Shown here: positions 8,327 to 15,547 of the stretch, one piece after another | Layout: every line of letters begins with the position of its first letter | Numbering within the stretch: position 1 is the first letter of the stretch | DNA from: Bryobacterales bacterium | GTDB taxonomy: Bacteria; Acidobacteriota; Terriglobia; Bryobacterales; Bryobacteraceae | Direction of reading: 5' to 3' | DNA: 39,597 nucleotides | NCBI GenBank assembly: GCA_025463005.1 | Contig: JAOAPR010000196.1 | Span: 1-39,597, forward strand | Program-made: the position numbers and the translations under genes | Notes under the pieces: model-generated | What the model saw: only the letters and a program-made list of their open reading frames with translations | Told to the model about the DNA's origin: nothing | The model's database searches: none

Positions 8327-8914
8327 ATGAAGTTTTGCATTGGCGCATTCTCAGTACTGCTGCTGGCTGGACCATCGTACGCGCAACAACTACAGGGTGA
8401 CGCGCTGGTGAAAGCCTTGCGGCAAGGCGGCTACGTCATCGTGATGCGCCATGCCAGCTCGCCGCGCGAGGTGCCGGATAAGACCGCGGCCAATCCGGAC
8501 AACGTCAAGCCTGAACGCCAGTTGGATCAGGAAGGCCGGGCCAGTGCGACAGCCATGGGCAAAGCGCTGCGCGATCTGAAAATTCCCATCGGCACAGTGC
8601 TGACCAGCCCTACTTACCGGGCGCTCGAAACCATCCGCTATGCGCAGTTCAGCAATCCCCAGGCGTTTCCGGAGCTGGGCGACAACGGGCAGAGCATGCA
8701 GGGCGGCACGGAAGCGCAGGCTGCGTGGCTTCAGAAGAAGGTGACCGAATTTCCGAAAGGCACCGACACCCTCATCGTGACTCATATGCCGAATATGTCC
8801 CGAGCGTTTCCTCAGTCGACATCCAACCTGGCGGACGGCGAGGCTCTGATATTCGGTCCAAGTGGCGTGGTGGCTCGAATCAAGATCGAGGAATGGAAGG
8901 GGATGCTCAAATGA
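8327..8914 (+). CDS. Secreted histidine phosphatase family protein
   Basis: 195 aa with a signal peptide (residues 1-19, ending SYA). The phosphatase core shows VMRHAS (R41-H42), LTSPTYRALET (S94, R98, E101) and a second histidine in VTHMPN (H153), the branch-2-like histidine acid phosphatase/SixA fold. The phosphohistidine intermediate would form on H42. The substrate is unknown; export suggests a periplasmic phosphoester. The stop overlaps the next start (ATGA), so it is translationally coupled to the alpha/beta hydrolase. Confidence 0.88.
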   Translation: MKFCIGAFSVLLLAGPSYAQQLQGDALVKALRQGGYVIVMRHASSPREVPDKTAANPDNVKPERQLDQEGRASATAMGKALRDLKIPIGTVLTSPTYRALETIRYAQFSNPQAFPELGDNGQSMQGGTEAQAAWLQKKVTEFPKGTDTLIVTHMPNMSRAFPQSTSNLADGEALIFGPSGVVARIKIEEWKGMLK

Positions 8915-9957
8915 AAACCTTCGCGTGGATATTGATTCTTACGTCGGTGGCCTTGGCCCAAACCAAAGCTCGTGACGACAGCAAGAAACCTCTCACCTTG
9001 GCGAGCCAGGGAAGTTTTTTTGTGGGCGGTGAGTCGAAGACGATTGCCCCCGCGGGGCGCGGGCCGGCTGCTGCGCCGGGCGAGATCACCATCAACCAGA
9101 TGTACGTGCAGTATCAGATCCCGCCGAACGGCGCGCAGCACGTTCCGGTGGTGATGGTGCATGGATGCTGCCTGAGCAGCAAGACCTGGGAGACCACGCC
9201 GGACGGGCGGATGGGCTGGAACGAGTATTTCGTGCGCAAGGACCGCTCGGTGTACCTGGCCGATCAGTCATCCCGCGCTCGCTCGGGCTTCGATCCGTCG
9301 ACGATCAACGCCGTTAAGGCGGGCACGGTTCCCCCCAGCCAGCTTCCCAACGTGCTGGCGGCAACGCACCAGACCGCCTGGTCGGTTTTTCGTTTCGGCC
9401 CGAAGTTCAACGAGCCATTTCCGGACGGACAATTTCCGATCGAGGCGGTTGAGGAGCTGTACAAGCAGATGATTCCCGATCTGAACTCGACGCTGCCCAA
9501 TCCGAATCCGACGTGGAAGAACATGGCGGCGCTGGCGGTGAAGTTGAATGGAGCCGTGCTGATGGGGCATTCCGAATCGGGCTTCTTCCCGGAGCAGGCC
9601 GCGCTGATCGATCCGAGCGGCATTAAAGGGCTCATCTCGATCGAGATGCCGTGTCCGGCTCTAACGGACGCGCAGATTGCGACCCTCGCGAAAATTCCGA
9701 CGCTGATAATGTTCGGCGACCACCTGGGGGATGTCCAGGGCGGACCGGCGAGCTGGAACAGCTCCTTCGAAGGCTGCCAGAAGTTCGTGCAGCAGGTGAA
9801 GGACAAGGGGGGCGATGCGGAGATGATGCATCTGCCCAAGCTCGGCATCAAAGGCAACAGCCACATGCTGATGCAGGACCGGAATAATCTTCAGCTCGCC
9901 GACTTGCTTCTGACCTGGATCGACGGTCACGTGGAAGCCAAGAAAAAGAGCCGCTGA
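8911..9957 (+). CDS. Secreted alpha/beta-hydrolase (esterase-like)
   Basis: 348 aa. Signal peptide 1-17 (ending LAQ). The fold shows an oxyanion segment VVMVHGCCLSS (81-90), the nucleophile elbow GHSESG with Ser221, a late strand TLIMFGDHLGD with a likely catalytic Asp, and a final His in GNSHMLM. The wide spacing and VHGCC motif match secreted esterases of the type found beside other degradative genes. The substrate is unknown. The start is the ATG at 8911, four bases inside the histidine phosphatase gene; a longer frame from 8725 would destroy the signal peptide. Confidence 0.88.
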   Translation: MKTFAWILILTSVALAQTKARDDSKKPLTLASQGSFFVGGESKTIAPAGRGPAAAPGEITINQMYVQYQIPPNGAQHVPVVMVHGCCLSSKTWETTPDGRMGWNEYFVRKDRSVYLADQSSRARSGFDPSTINAVKAGTVPPSQLPNVLAATHQTAWSVFRFGPKFNEPFPDGQFPIEAVEELYKQMIPDLNSTLPNPNPTWKNMAALAVKLNGAVLMGHSESGFFPEQAALIDPSGIKGLISIEMPCPALTDAQIATLAKIPTLIMFGDHLGDVQGGPASWNSSFEGCQKFVQQVKDKGGDAEMMHLPKLGIKGNSHMLMQDRNNLQLADLLLTWIDGHVEAKKKSR

Positions 9958-9963
9958 CTACCA

Positions 9964-10014
9964 AACAAGTGTCGAGAGGAGTCTCGACACGGCACGCAAG
10001 AGTGCGTGCGCCAC
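9964..10014 (+). repeat. Dispersed double-hairpin intergenic repeat, copy 1
   Basis: 51-base element, seven bases after the hydrolase stop. It contains a 9-bp hairpin (GTGTCGAGA / TCTCGACAC, loop GGAG) followed by a second stem GCACGC / GCGTGC. A copy identical except for one base of length and one substitution-type difference in the loop lies inverted at 30661-30710. Both copies sit immediately downstream of a stop codon, as REP-type elements do. Confidence 0.85.
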
Positions 10015-10038
10015 GTCCCAGGCGGCTACACTGAGGAC

Positions 10039-10941
10039 ATGAATCCGTCTGACTGGCCCGCGCTTCCGTTCGCAGAGTGGGAGAACACCTGTGACACTCT
10101 GCACATGTGGACGCAGATCGTGGGCAAAACGCGAATGGCGCTGACCCCGCTCGAAAATCACTGGTGGAACGTGCCACTGTACGTGACACCGCGCGGACTG
10201 AGCACGTCGCCCATCCCCTGGGGAAAAGGAACGTTCGCGATGGAGTTCGACCTGGTGGCTCACCAGTTGCTTTTTTGCAACAGCGGGGGCGTCCAGCATT
10301 GCATCCGGCTCTACCCGCGCAGCGTTGCCGATTTCTACGCGGAGTACATGGCGGCTCTGCGGTCGCTCGGCATTGAGGTGCGCATTTACAAGAAACCTGT
10401 GGAGTTTGACGATCCGACGCCGTTTGATGAGGATCTTCACCATGCCTCTTACGACACCGAGTACGTGGAGAGATTCCGGCGCGTTCTGATCCAAGCCGAT
10501 CGCCTCTGCAAACAGTTCCGGTCGCGGTTCATCGGGAAATCCAGTCCGGTGCACTTTTTCTGGGGCTCATTCGACCTGGCCGTAACGCGATTTTCGGGCC
10601 GGCGCGCCCCGGAACGCGAGGGTGCGGATGCGATGATGCGCGAGGCGTATTCGCACGAGGTATCGAGCTGCGGATTCTGGCCAGGCGACCGTCGTTTTCC
10701 CCACGCGGCCTTTTATGCGTACAGCGCGCCGATCCCGCCGGGATTGGAGAAAGAGCCGGTGCGTCCCGCCGCCGCGCACTGGGACACCAAACTCGGCGGC
10801 GAGTTCATCTTCAAATACGACGACGCGCGCAGCGAAACGTCGCCGGATCAGGCAATCCTCGATTTTTTCCAAAGCGCGTATGAGGCAGGAGCTACGCGGG
10901 CGCAATGGGATCGAGCCAGCCTGGAGCGCACAGCCCCGTGA
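10039..10941 (+). CDS. DUF5996 family protein
   Basis: 300 aa, soluble, no signal. It is recognisable as DUF5996 from WTQIVGKTRMAL, NHWWNVPLYVTPRGL, MEFDLVAHQL, SSPVHFFWGSFDLAVTRFSG, YSHEVSSCGFWPGD and FYAYSAP. The conserved Trp, His and Asp clusters suggest a small-molecule-binding or enzymatic pocket, but no reaction is established for the family. The start is the ATG of MNPSDWPALPF; GAGG lies only two bases upstream, so the start is not certain. It follows repeat copy 1. Confidence 0.88.
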   Translation: MNPSDWPALPFAEWENTCDTLHMWTQIVGKTRMALTPLENHWWNVPLYVTPRGLSTSPIPWGKGTFAMEFDLVAHQLLFCNSGGVQHCIRLYPRSVADFYAEYMAALRSLGIEVRIYKKPVEFDDPTPFDEDLHHASYDTEYVERFRRVLIQADRLCKQFRSRFIGKSSPVHFFWGSFDLAVTRFSGRRAPEREGADAMMREAYSHEVSSCGFWPGDRRFPHAAFYAYSAPIPPGLEKEPVRPAAAHWDTKLGGEFIFKYDDARSETSPDQAILDFFQSAYEAGATRAQWDRASLERTAP

Positions 10942-11047
10942 CCCAGTAACGTCGCGCGTACACGCCGGACCTACTTTTGTTGACACGGAGTTACGATTTC
11001 GTGCCGGGGCCGAACGCTTGCACGAGGACTGTACAATCAGTCTGCTC

Positions 11048-11902
11048 ATGACTGATCAGATATATAGTTCGTCCAAGGCAATGTCGGCGTTGACCGATCC
11101 ACACTGGCGCAATGCGCCGACCGAGCGCGATCCGGGATATTTCTGGGCGTGGCAGCGCGTCTCTCTGACATTGCAGCGGTGGCTGCGGGACCAGGTCGCC
11201 GAGCGATATTTCGAAGACCTGGCGCGTTTCGAGAATCGCCCGGCCGCGTATCCGGTGATCGTGTATCAGGCCAGCCGCCTATGCCATGGGCGTCCACGCA
11301 CTGAGTTCACCTACGACCTGCGTGATTACCCAGAATGCCGCACGACGCTAGCGACCTCGTGGAAGCTGACCGGGCGCGCGATTCAGGCGGTGCTGGGACG
11401 CATCGAACGTCGGCTGATTGAGGCGGGCATGGACGAACTCGCGCATCGCTATGCGCCGGTTTGGCACCAGGACGTGCTGGTGGCGGTGAAGAAAAAACCG
11501 AAAGCGTATGTGGATCTGCTGATGGCGGAATCGGCCGTGATCAATGCGGCCATCGACCTGGGGACAGAGCGAAGCGTCGAGGCGGCGAACCGGTTCGGCA
11601 AAACGATCCAACTGAATCTGCGGAAGGTATGCGGGATGGATTTACAGGGCCTGGGAGTCGGAGCGCTGGAAGAGGCCACCCGCGTCCTGACGCAGGACCA
11701 GGCGACTTGCAGCAACAACTTCAGCGACACCGGGTCGCTCCAGAACGGTGACGTGCGCTCCGCGGGGAGCCCAGATGCGCGGGTCGGTGGAAAGGAAGAT
11801 GGCGACGACAGGCGTGCCCACGGCCGCGGCGAGATGAGCGATGCCGGAGTCGTTGCCGATGTAGATGCGCGCCGTCGAGATCCAGCAGGCCAGCTCGTAT
11901 AA
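11048..11902 (+). CDS. Conserved hypothetical protein, C-terminus runs antisense through the GT9 gene
   Basis: 284 aa in the open frame, soluble and mostly helical. I recognise no named domain. Conserved-looking segments are VIVYQASRLCHGRPRTEFTYDL, RRLIEAGMDELAHRYAPVWHQDVLVAVKKKPKAYV (shown here in part only as landmarks) and the helical EEATRVL at ~218. From about residue 219 (base 11700) composition becomes Gly/Asp/Arg-rich, because the frame is the antisense of the family 9 glycosyltransferase gene. The native end is therefore probably near 11700 and the tail a read-through. The first ATG at 11048 and a second at 11081 (preceded by AAGG) are both possible starts. Confidence 0.6.
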   Translation: MTDQIYSSSKAMSALTDPHWRNAPTERDPGYFWAWQRVSLTLQRWLRDQVAERYFEDLARFENRPAAYPVIVYQASRLCHGRPRTEFTYDLRDYPECRTTLATSWKLTGRAIQAVLGRIERRLIEAGMDELAHRYAPVWHQDVLVAVKKKPKAYVDLLMAESAVINAAIDLGTERSVEAANRFGKTIQLNLRKVCGMDLQGLGVGALEEATRVLTQDQATCSNNFSDTGSLQNGDVRSAGSPDARVGGKEDGDDRRAHGRGEMSDAGVVADVDARRRDPAGQLV

Positions 11903-12424
11903 GTCGTCGATCCGCGTTGCGCCCTCCAGAGGTTCGTCCGGTCCTGCGCACCACTCGACCGGGATGCCCAACCGAGTGGCCACTTCCCTGAAGTTTTCGA
12001 GGGGCCAGCGCTTATTGGCGCTGCTGGCGAAGGGATGAACGATCGCGAAGTCTTGAGTGGATCCCCGCGGCACGTCGATTCGCGGGATCCCTTCGGCTGG
12101 CGGGGGGAGCGCGGGGAAAAACGTGAACGGAAGATGGCGCACGGCGTCGCGAAATTCGGGGCGGTTCGATCCGTACCAGGAATAGATGGAATCGAACGTT
12201 TCCAGCTCGGCGACGCGAGCGCCTTCGACGACGCCCAGCAGATCGAGTCCGGTGTCGGCAATCGCGCGGGTGCGGTCGGCGAAACGGATCAGGGGGAGCA
12301 TCGGACGCGGGGCCCAGACTTCGGTATAGGTGGACCGGGCGGCTTCGAGAGCGGGAAGAGAGAGTATAACGTCGCCGATGGCGCCGGGGCGGATGAGAAG
12401 CCGGCGCGGGCTATCGCGTGACAC
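11642..12424 (-). CDS. Glycosyltransferase family 9 (ADP-heptose:LPS heptosyltransferase-like)
   Basis: 260 aa, GT-B fold. N-terminal RPGAIGDVILSLPALEA (residues 12-28) is the GT9 signature; YIGNDSGIAHLAAAVGTPVVAIF is the second nucleotide-sugar site. It transfers heptose or a related sugar to lipopolysaccharide core at the inner face of the cytoplasmic membrane. It is shorter than enterobacterial WaaC/WaaF (~320 aa). The start overlaps the upstream DsbD-alpha-like gene by 14 bases. The last ~12 residues extend past the expected family end and overlap the convergent gene. Confidence 0.87.
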   Translation of the reverse strand: MSRDSPRRLLIRPGAIGDVILSLPALEAARSTYTEVWAPRPMLPLIRFADRTRAIADTGLDLLGVVEGARVAELETFDSIYSWYGSNRPEFRDAVRHLPFTFFPALPPPAEGIPRIDVPRGSTQDFAIVHPFASSANKRWPLENFREVATRLGIPVEWCAGPDEPLEGATRIDDLYELACWISTARIYIGNDSGIAHLAAAVGTPVVAIFLSTDPRIWAPRGAHVTVLERPGVAEVVAASRLVLRQDAGGLFQRSDSQAL

Positions 12425-12875
12425 TTACGGGCAACGTGAGGTCGATGGTTTTGGGCGGGAGGCACATGCGGTCATTGCACGCCTGGTAACGAAGCTTGCC
12501 GGGGACGTTGACCAGCCCAGGCTGCACGGATGCCGCCACCTTAAATCGCGTGAGCAGCTCGAAGCGTCCAGAGAACACCGGCAGGGGCGACGGAAAAAAT
12601 TCGACCTTGTGCAAGGACGGTTTAGGATAGACGACCTCCGCAGCATTGATCTGTCCGGAACCCCAGGTAAGGCGTAAGGGGATCAGGTAAGGATCGGGCG
12701 GCATGTTGCTGTTGACGTGGTAGCCCTCGCGGAGCTGCAGCGGCAGCTTGACCTCGACTGGTGCGCCTGCCTTAGCCACCACGGGCTCAGGCTTGGGCAC
12801 CATCAGGACGTTACTTTGTGCGAACGAAAGCGAACTCGCCGCCAGGAACGCGCACAACACCGGTTTTGGGAGCAT
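12411..12875 (-). CDS. DsbD alpha-domain-like secreted protein
   Basis: 154 aa. A signal peptide (residues 1-19, ending SFA) is followed by one immunoglobulin-like domain with GYHVNSNMPPDPYLIPLRL and the disulfide motif YQACNDRMCLPP (C133, C138). This is the periplasmic N-terminal module of DsbD, which hands electrons from the membrane to thioredoxin-like partners; here it stands alone with no transmembrane part. It overlaps the upstream TlpA gene by 65 bases, with AGAGG before its ATG, and the two likely work as a redox pair. Confidence 0.85.
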   Translation of the reverse strand: MLPKPVLCAFLAASSLSFAQSNVLMVPKPEPVVAKAGAPVEVKLPLQLREGYHVNSNMPPDPYLIPLRLTWGSGQINAAEVVYPKPSLHKVEFFPSPLPVFSGRFELLTRFKVAASVQPGLVNVPGKLRYQACNDRMCLPPKTIDLTLPVSVTR

Positions 12876-13422
12876 CTTTGGGTGCCTCTAACAGTTTTTC
12901 GATTTCTTTCTGATAGGTGTTCTTGGCGACCAAACCGATGTGCATGGAGGCGATGCGGCCCTCGCGATCAATGATGAGAGTGGTCGGCAGCGACTCGATG
13001 CTGCCAAACAGTTGCGAGACCTGATCGTTCCCGATCACCACCCGGTAATTCATCTTTTTCTGTTCGACATAGGGCTTCACCGATTCCCATCCGTCTTCGT
13101 CCAGCGAAACTCCGATGACGGCGAAGTCGCGGTCCTTGTAGGTCTTCTGGAAGTCCATGAACCAGGGGATTTCGATCTTACAGGGTCCGCACCAGGTGGC
13201 CCAGAAGTTCAGCAGGACGACTTTGCCCTTGTAATCGGAGAGTTTCACGAGGGCGCCGGTGGAGTCTTTGAGCGCGAAGTCGGGCGTCTTCTTGCGTTCG
13301 TTCTCGGATTTCAGGCGGGAGCCTTCGGGAACCGAATACGTACAGGAGGCCAGGATGACCACGGCCGCCGCAAACAGCGTCCAGCGGCGAATCGAGCGGA
13401 GCGGCAATTTTCGCGCTTCCAT
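12811..13422 (-). CDS. TlpA/ResA-type thioredoxin lipoprotein
   Basis: 203 aa. Lipoprotein signal with lipobox LASC (Cys27), then an AhpC/TSA-Redoxin thioredoxin fold with the active site WCGPC (Cys78, Cys81) and the cis-Pro region LPTTLIIDREGRI. It is a membrane-tethered periplasmic disulfide reductase, possibly for cytochrome c maturation or protein repair. The C-terminal 25 residues (KDAPKTGVVRVPGGE...) go beyond the usual fold and are encoded within the start of the next gene. It lies seven bases after the HExxH gene. Confidence 0.92.
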   Translation of the reverse strand: MEARKLPLRSIRRWTLFAAAVVILASCTYSVPEGSRLKSENERKKTPDFALKDSTGALVKLSDYKGKVVLLNFWATWCGPCKIEIPWFMDFQKTYKDRDFAVIGVSLDEDGWESVKPYVEQKKMNYRVVIGNDQVSQLFGSIESLPTTLIIDREGRIASMHIGLVAKNTYQKEIEKLLEAPKDAPKTGVVRVPGGEFAFVRTK

Positions 13423-13429
13423 GCCTCAA

Positions 13430-13909
13430 TTATACCGGGATGGGCGGTGAGTCAAGCAGGTGCTCGGCAAACCAGCTCCGGCGGGTGCGGCGGGGCGCGG
13501 CTGATAGCGTATATTCGCCATGCCTGCGCAATCCGGCGCAAAGCCAGGCGGAAGTGTCGCAGAAGCTTTCGCAGACGTAGCGACGCCAGGCGGGACTGCG
13601 ACGGCGGACATCGGCACGGGTCAGCTTATCCTTGCGCCATTCCGAGCTCCAGCCGAGTTCACCGCGAGCGCGCGCAGCCAGTTCGGCCGAAAGAACGCTT
13701 TCCCAGCTCCGGCGGGTCTGGTTCGAGAGCCGGACCCACGCGAAGTGAAAAATCTCGTGGACCAGGATGCGCTCGAATTCGCCGGGCTGGACCAGGAGTT
13801 CGGCATCGAGAAGAATGCGGCGGCGCGGAATGTGGGTGGCGGCGAGATGGGGGCCGAGAGAACGCCGCAGCTCGACGCGAATGGGACGGCCGGAGAGGGG
13901 CGGCAGCAA
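13430..13909 (-). CDS. Putative zinc-dependent HExxH protein of unknown function
   Basis: 159 aa with a TTG start at 13909, supported by AAGAGG/AAGGA just upstream. A longer frame to 14053 would overlap the PpiC gene by 118 bases and is rejected. The motif HEIFHFAW (His51, Glu52, His55) is a gluzincin/SprT-like zinc site. A downstream CESFCDTSAWL could provide the third ligand or a disulfide. There is no signal peptide with this start, so it is probably cytoplasmic. It lies between a PpiC chaperone and TlpA in a folding/redox operon, which hints at a protein-quality role (inference only). Confidence 0.65.
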   Translation of the reverse strand: MLPPLSGRPIRVELRRSLGPHLAATHIPRRRILLDAELLVQPGEFERILVHEIFHFAWVRLSNQTRRSWESVLSAELAARARGELGWSSEWRKDKLTRADVRRRSPAWRRYVCESFCDTSAWLCAGLRRHGEYTLSAAPRRTRRSWFAEHLLDSPPIPV

Positions 13910-13935
13910 TCCTTGCCTCTTAAGGGGTACCCGCG

Positions 13936-14895
13936 CTATTGTTTCGGCGGCGCGGCGGGCAGCGCACCAGGCAAAGCGCCCGCGCTGAAGGTCTTGAAGA
14001 AATCGGAATCCTTGATGATCGCCTGGTAGCCGGCGTTCATGTTTTTCATCCACAAATTCATGTGCTCGTTGCGGAGGACCTGGACGATCGGCTCACGGAC
14101 TTCGTCCACGGGCTGGGGTCCCTTCTCCTCCAGACGAATGATGTAATACGCGGTCGGTTGGCGAATCGGCTCGCTGATTTCGCCGGGCTTCAGCGCGAAG
14201 ACGGCGCTCTTGAGCTCAGCGGGATATTCGCTGCTAGCCTTAATGACGGCGAAATCACCGTGGGCGGCCTTGGAAGTTGCGTCTTCCGAATACTTATCCA
14301 CCAGCTTGACGAAATCAGCTCCGCCGCGAAGCTGTTTGACGATGTCTTCGGCCAGCGTTCGAGCATCAGCTTCGGAGCGCTTGGATTGAGCGGCTGCCAG
14401 GGCCCCTTTCGCAGCGGCCTCGAGTGCGGCGGCGTCCGTACCGGTAGCGGCAACCTGACCGGCGTAAGCAATATAGATCACTTTGATCTTGGCCTGCTCG
14501 TATTGGGCGCCGTGTTCTTTGTAATAGGCCTCAATCATCTCCGGAGTCACCGGGAACGTATTATTCTCCTCGTTAAGCCGCGCGTTGCGGAGAATTTGCA
14601 TCTTGAGACCTTCAAACTGCTCCTTATAAGGACTCTTTTCGAGCAGCTTGGCCTTCTCCCCTTCTTCCGCCAGATGAACGAACAGGAAATACTGGCTGAC
14701 GATGTACTGGGGGTTCTGTAGAAACGCCTGCATGGTCTGGGGATCGAAGCCGACCAGCATCTTCTGAATGTCGGCGGCGGTAATGTCTTTTCCGGCTACG
14801 GTAGCGACCACTTTCTTAGCCGGATCGGCTAAGGGGGCCTGGGCCCAGAGCGAAACGGAAAGGGATGCAGTAAGCAGGTATCGTTTCAAATGCAT
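13936..14895 (-). CDS. Secreted peptidyl-prolyl isomerase, PpiC/SurA (parvulin) type
   Basis: 319 aa. Signal peptide 1-19 (ending WAQ), a SurA-N-like helical chaperone region (residues ~25-140), then a parvulin domain (~145-270) with AHGDFAVI, FALKPGEISEPIRQPTAYYIIRLEEK. It assists folding of exported or outer-membrane proteins in the periplasm. The C-terminal tail is Ala/Pro-rich. The start is the ATG at 14895 (GGGAGA upstream); an in-frame TTG four codons earlier is less likely. It is the first gene of the five-gene minus-strand operon ending with GT9. Confidence 0.9.
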   Translation of the reverse strand: MHLKRYLLTASLSVSLWAQAPLADPAKKVVATVAGKDITAADIQKMLVGFDPQTMQAFLQNPQYIVSQYFLFVHLAEEGEKAKLLEKSPYKEQFEGLKMQILRNARLNEENNTFPVTPEMIEAYYKEHGAQYEQAKIKVIYIAYAGQVAATGTDAAALEAAAKGALAAAQSKRSEADARTLAEDIVKQLRGGADFVKLVDKYSEDATSKAAHGDFAVIKASSEYPAELKSAVFALKPGEISEPIRQPTAYYIIRLEEKGPQPVDEVREPIVQVLRNEHMNLWMKNMNAGYQAIIKDSDFFKTFSAGALPGALPAAPPKQ

Positions 14896-15004
14896 GGTTT
14901 CTCCCAAATTACCACGATGATGAAATTAGACGGGGGTCGATCGGAACGGTTTGGCCGCTCAGTGCCGGTCGCGGTTCGGGGGGTCTGAACGGTATAGTAG
15001 CGGC

Positions 15005-15547
15005 ATGAAGCGAAGGTTGGCAATGGTCTGCGCGGCAGTGCTGGCCACCATGTTAACCAGCAGCGCCTGCCGGAACATGCCCGGACCGTTCGCGCCTCCT
15101 GTGCAGCGCCAGCCGCTTCAGAATTTCCGTCCGTACCGCATGTCTTCGATCGTAAACATGTCGGATGAAGACGCCAGGACGCACTTTGTCCAGGACATCA
15201 CCTCACTTGAGGCCGCCACGTGGCGATGGACAGGGAAGCGGCCGACGGTGCGGGTGCGCATGCGCTCCGCAGAAAACATCCGTTACACCATAGATTTCGC
15301 AATCGCGGAAGCGACTTTGCTTGCGACCGGCCCGGTGACGGTTACGTTCCTGGTGAACGACCGTGTGCTCGATCATGCTCGCTACAGGCGCGCCGGCAAT
15401 CAGCATTTCGAGAAGCCGATTCCTGCCGGATGGGTGATCGCGGGAGAGGACGTCACGGTAGGCGCGGAGGTCGATAAGCTGTGGGTCTCTCCAGACGACG
15501 GCCCGAAACTGGGGATGATACTCGTGCGGATCGGGCTCACACAATAA
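15005..15547 (+). CDS. Putative lipoprotein of unknown function
   Basis: 180 aa. Lipoprotein-type signal with lipobox TSSAC and mature start CRNMPGPF. The remainder is a single beta-sandwich-like region (VRVRMRSAENIRYTIDFAIAEATL, TVTFLVNDRVLDHARY, GEDVTVGAEVDKLWVS) seen next to membrane glycosyltransferases. No catalytic motif. Its TAA overlaps the ATG of the next gene (TAATG), so it is coupled to the GT-C protein. Confidence 0.75.
   Translation: MKRRLAMVCAAVLATMLTSSACRNMPGPFAPPVQRQPLQNFRPYRMSSIVNMSDEDARTHFVQDITSLEAATWRWTGKRPTVRVRMRSAENIRYTIDFAIAEATLLATGPVTVTFLVNDRVLDHARYRRAGNQHFEKPIPAGWVIAGEDVTVGAEVDKLWVSPDDGPKLGMILVRIGLTQ

Noticed and set aside
8725-8910. Extended N-terminus of the alpha/beta hydrolase
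   Set aside because: It is out-of-frame reading of the histidine phosphatase gene; the ATG at 8911 gives a clean signal peptide.
10980-10985. TTGACA upstream of the 11048 gene
   Set aside because: No -10 hexamer at an acceptable distance; the TACAAT at 11032-11037 has no matching -35.
13909-14053. N-terminal extension of the HExxH protein to 14053
   Set aside because: It would lie inside the PpiC gene for 118 bases; the TTG at 13909 has a good ribosome-binding site.
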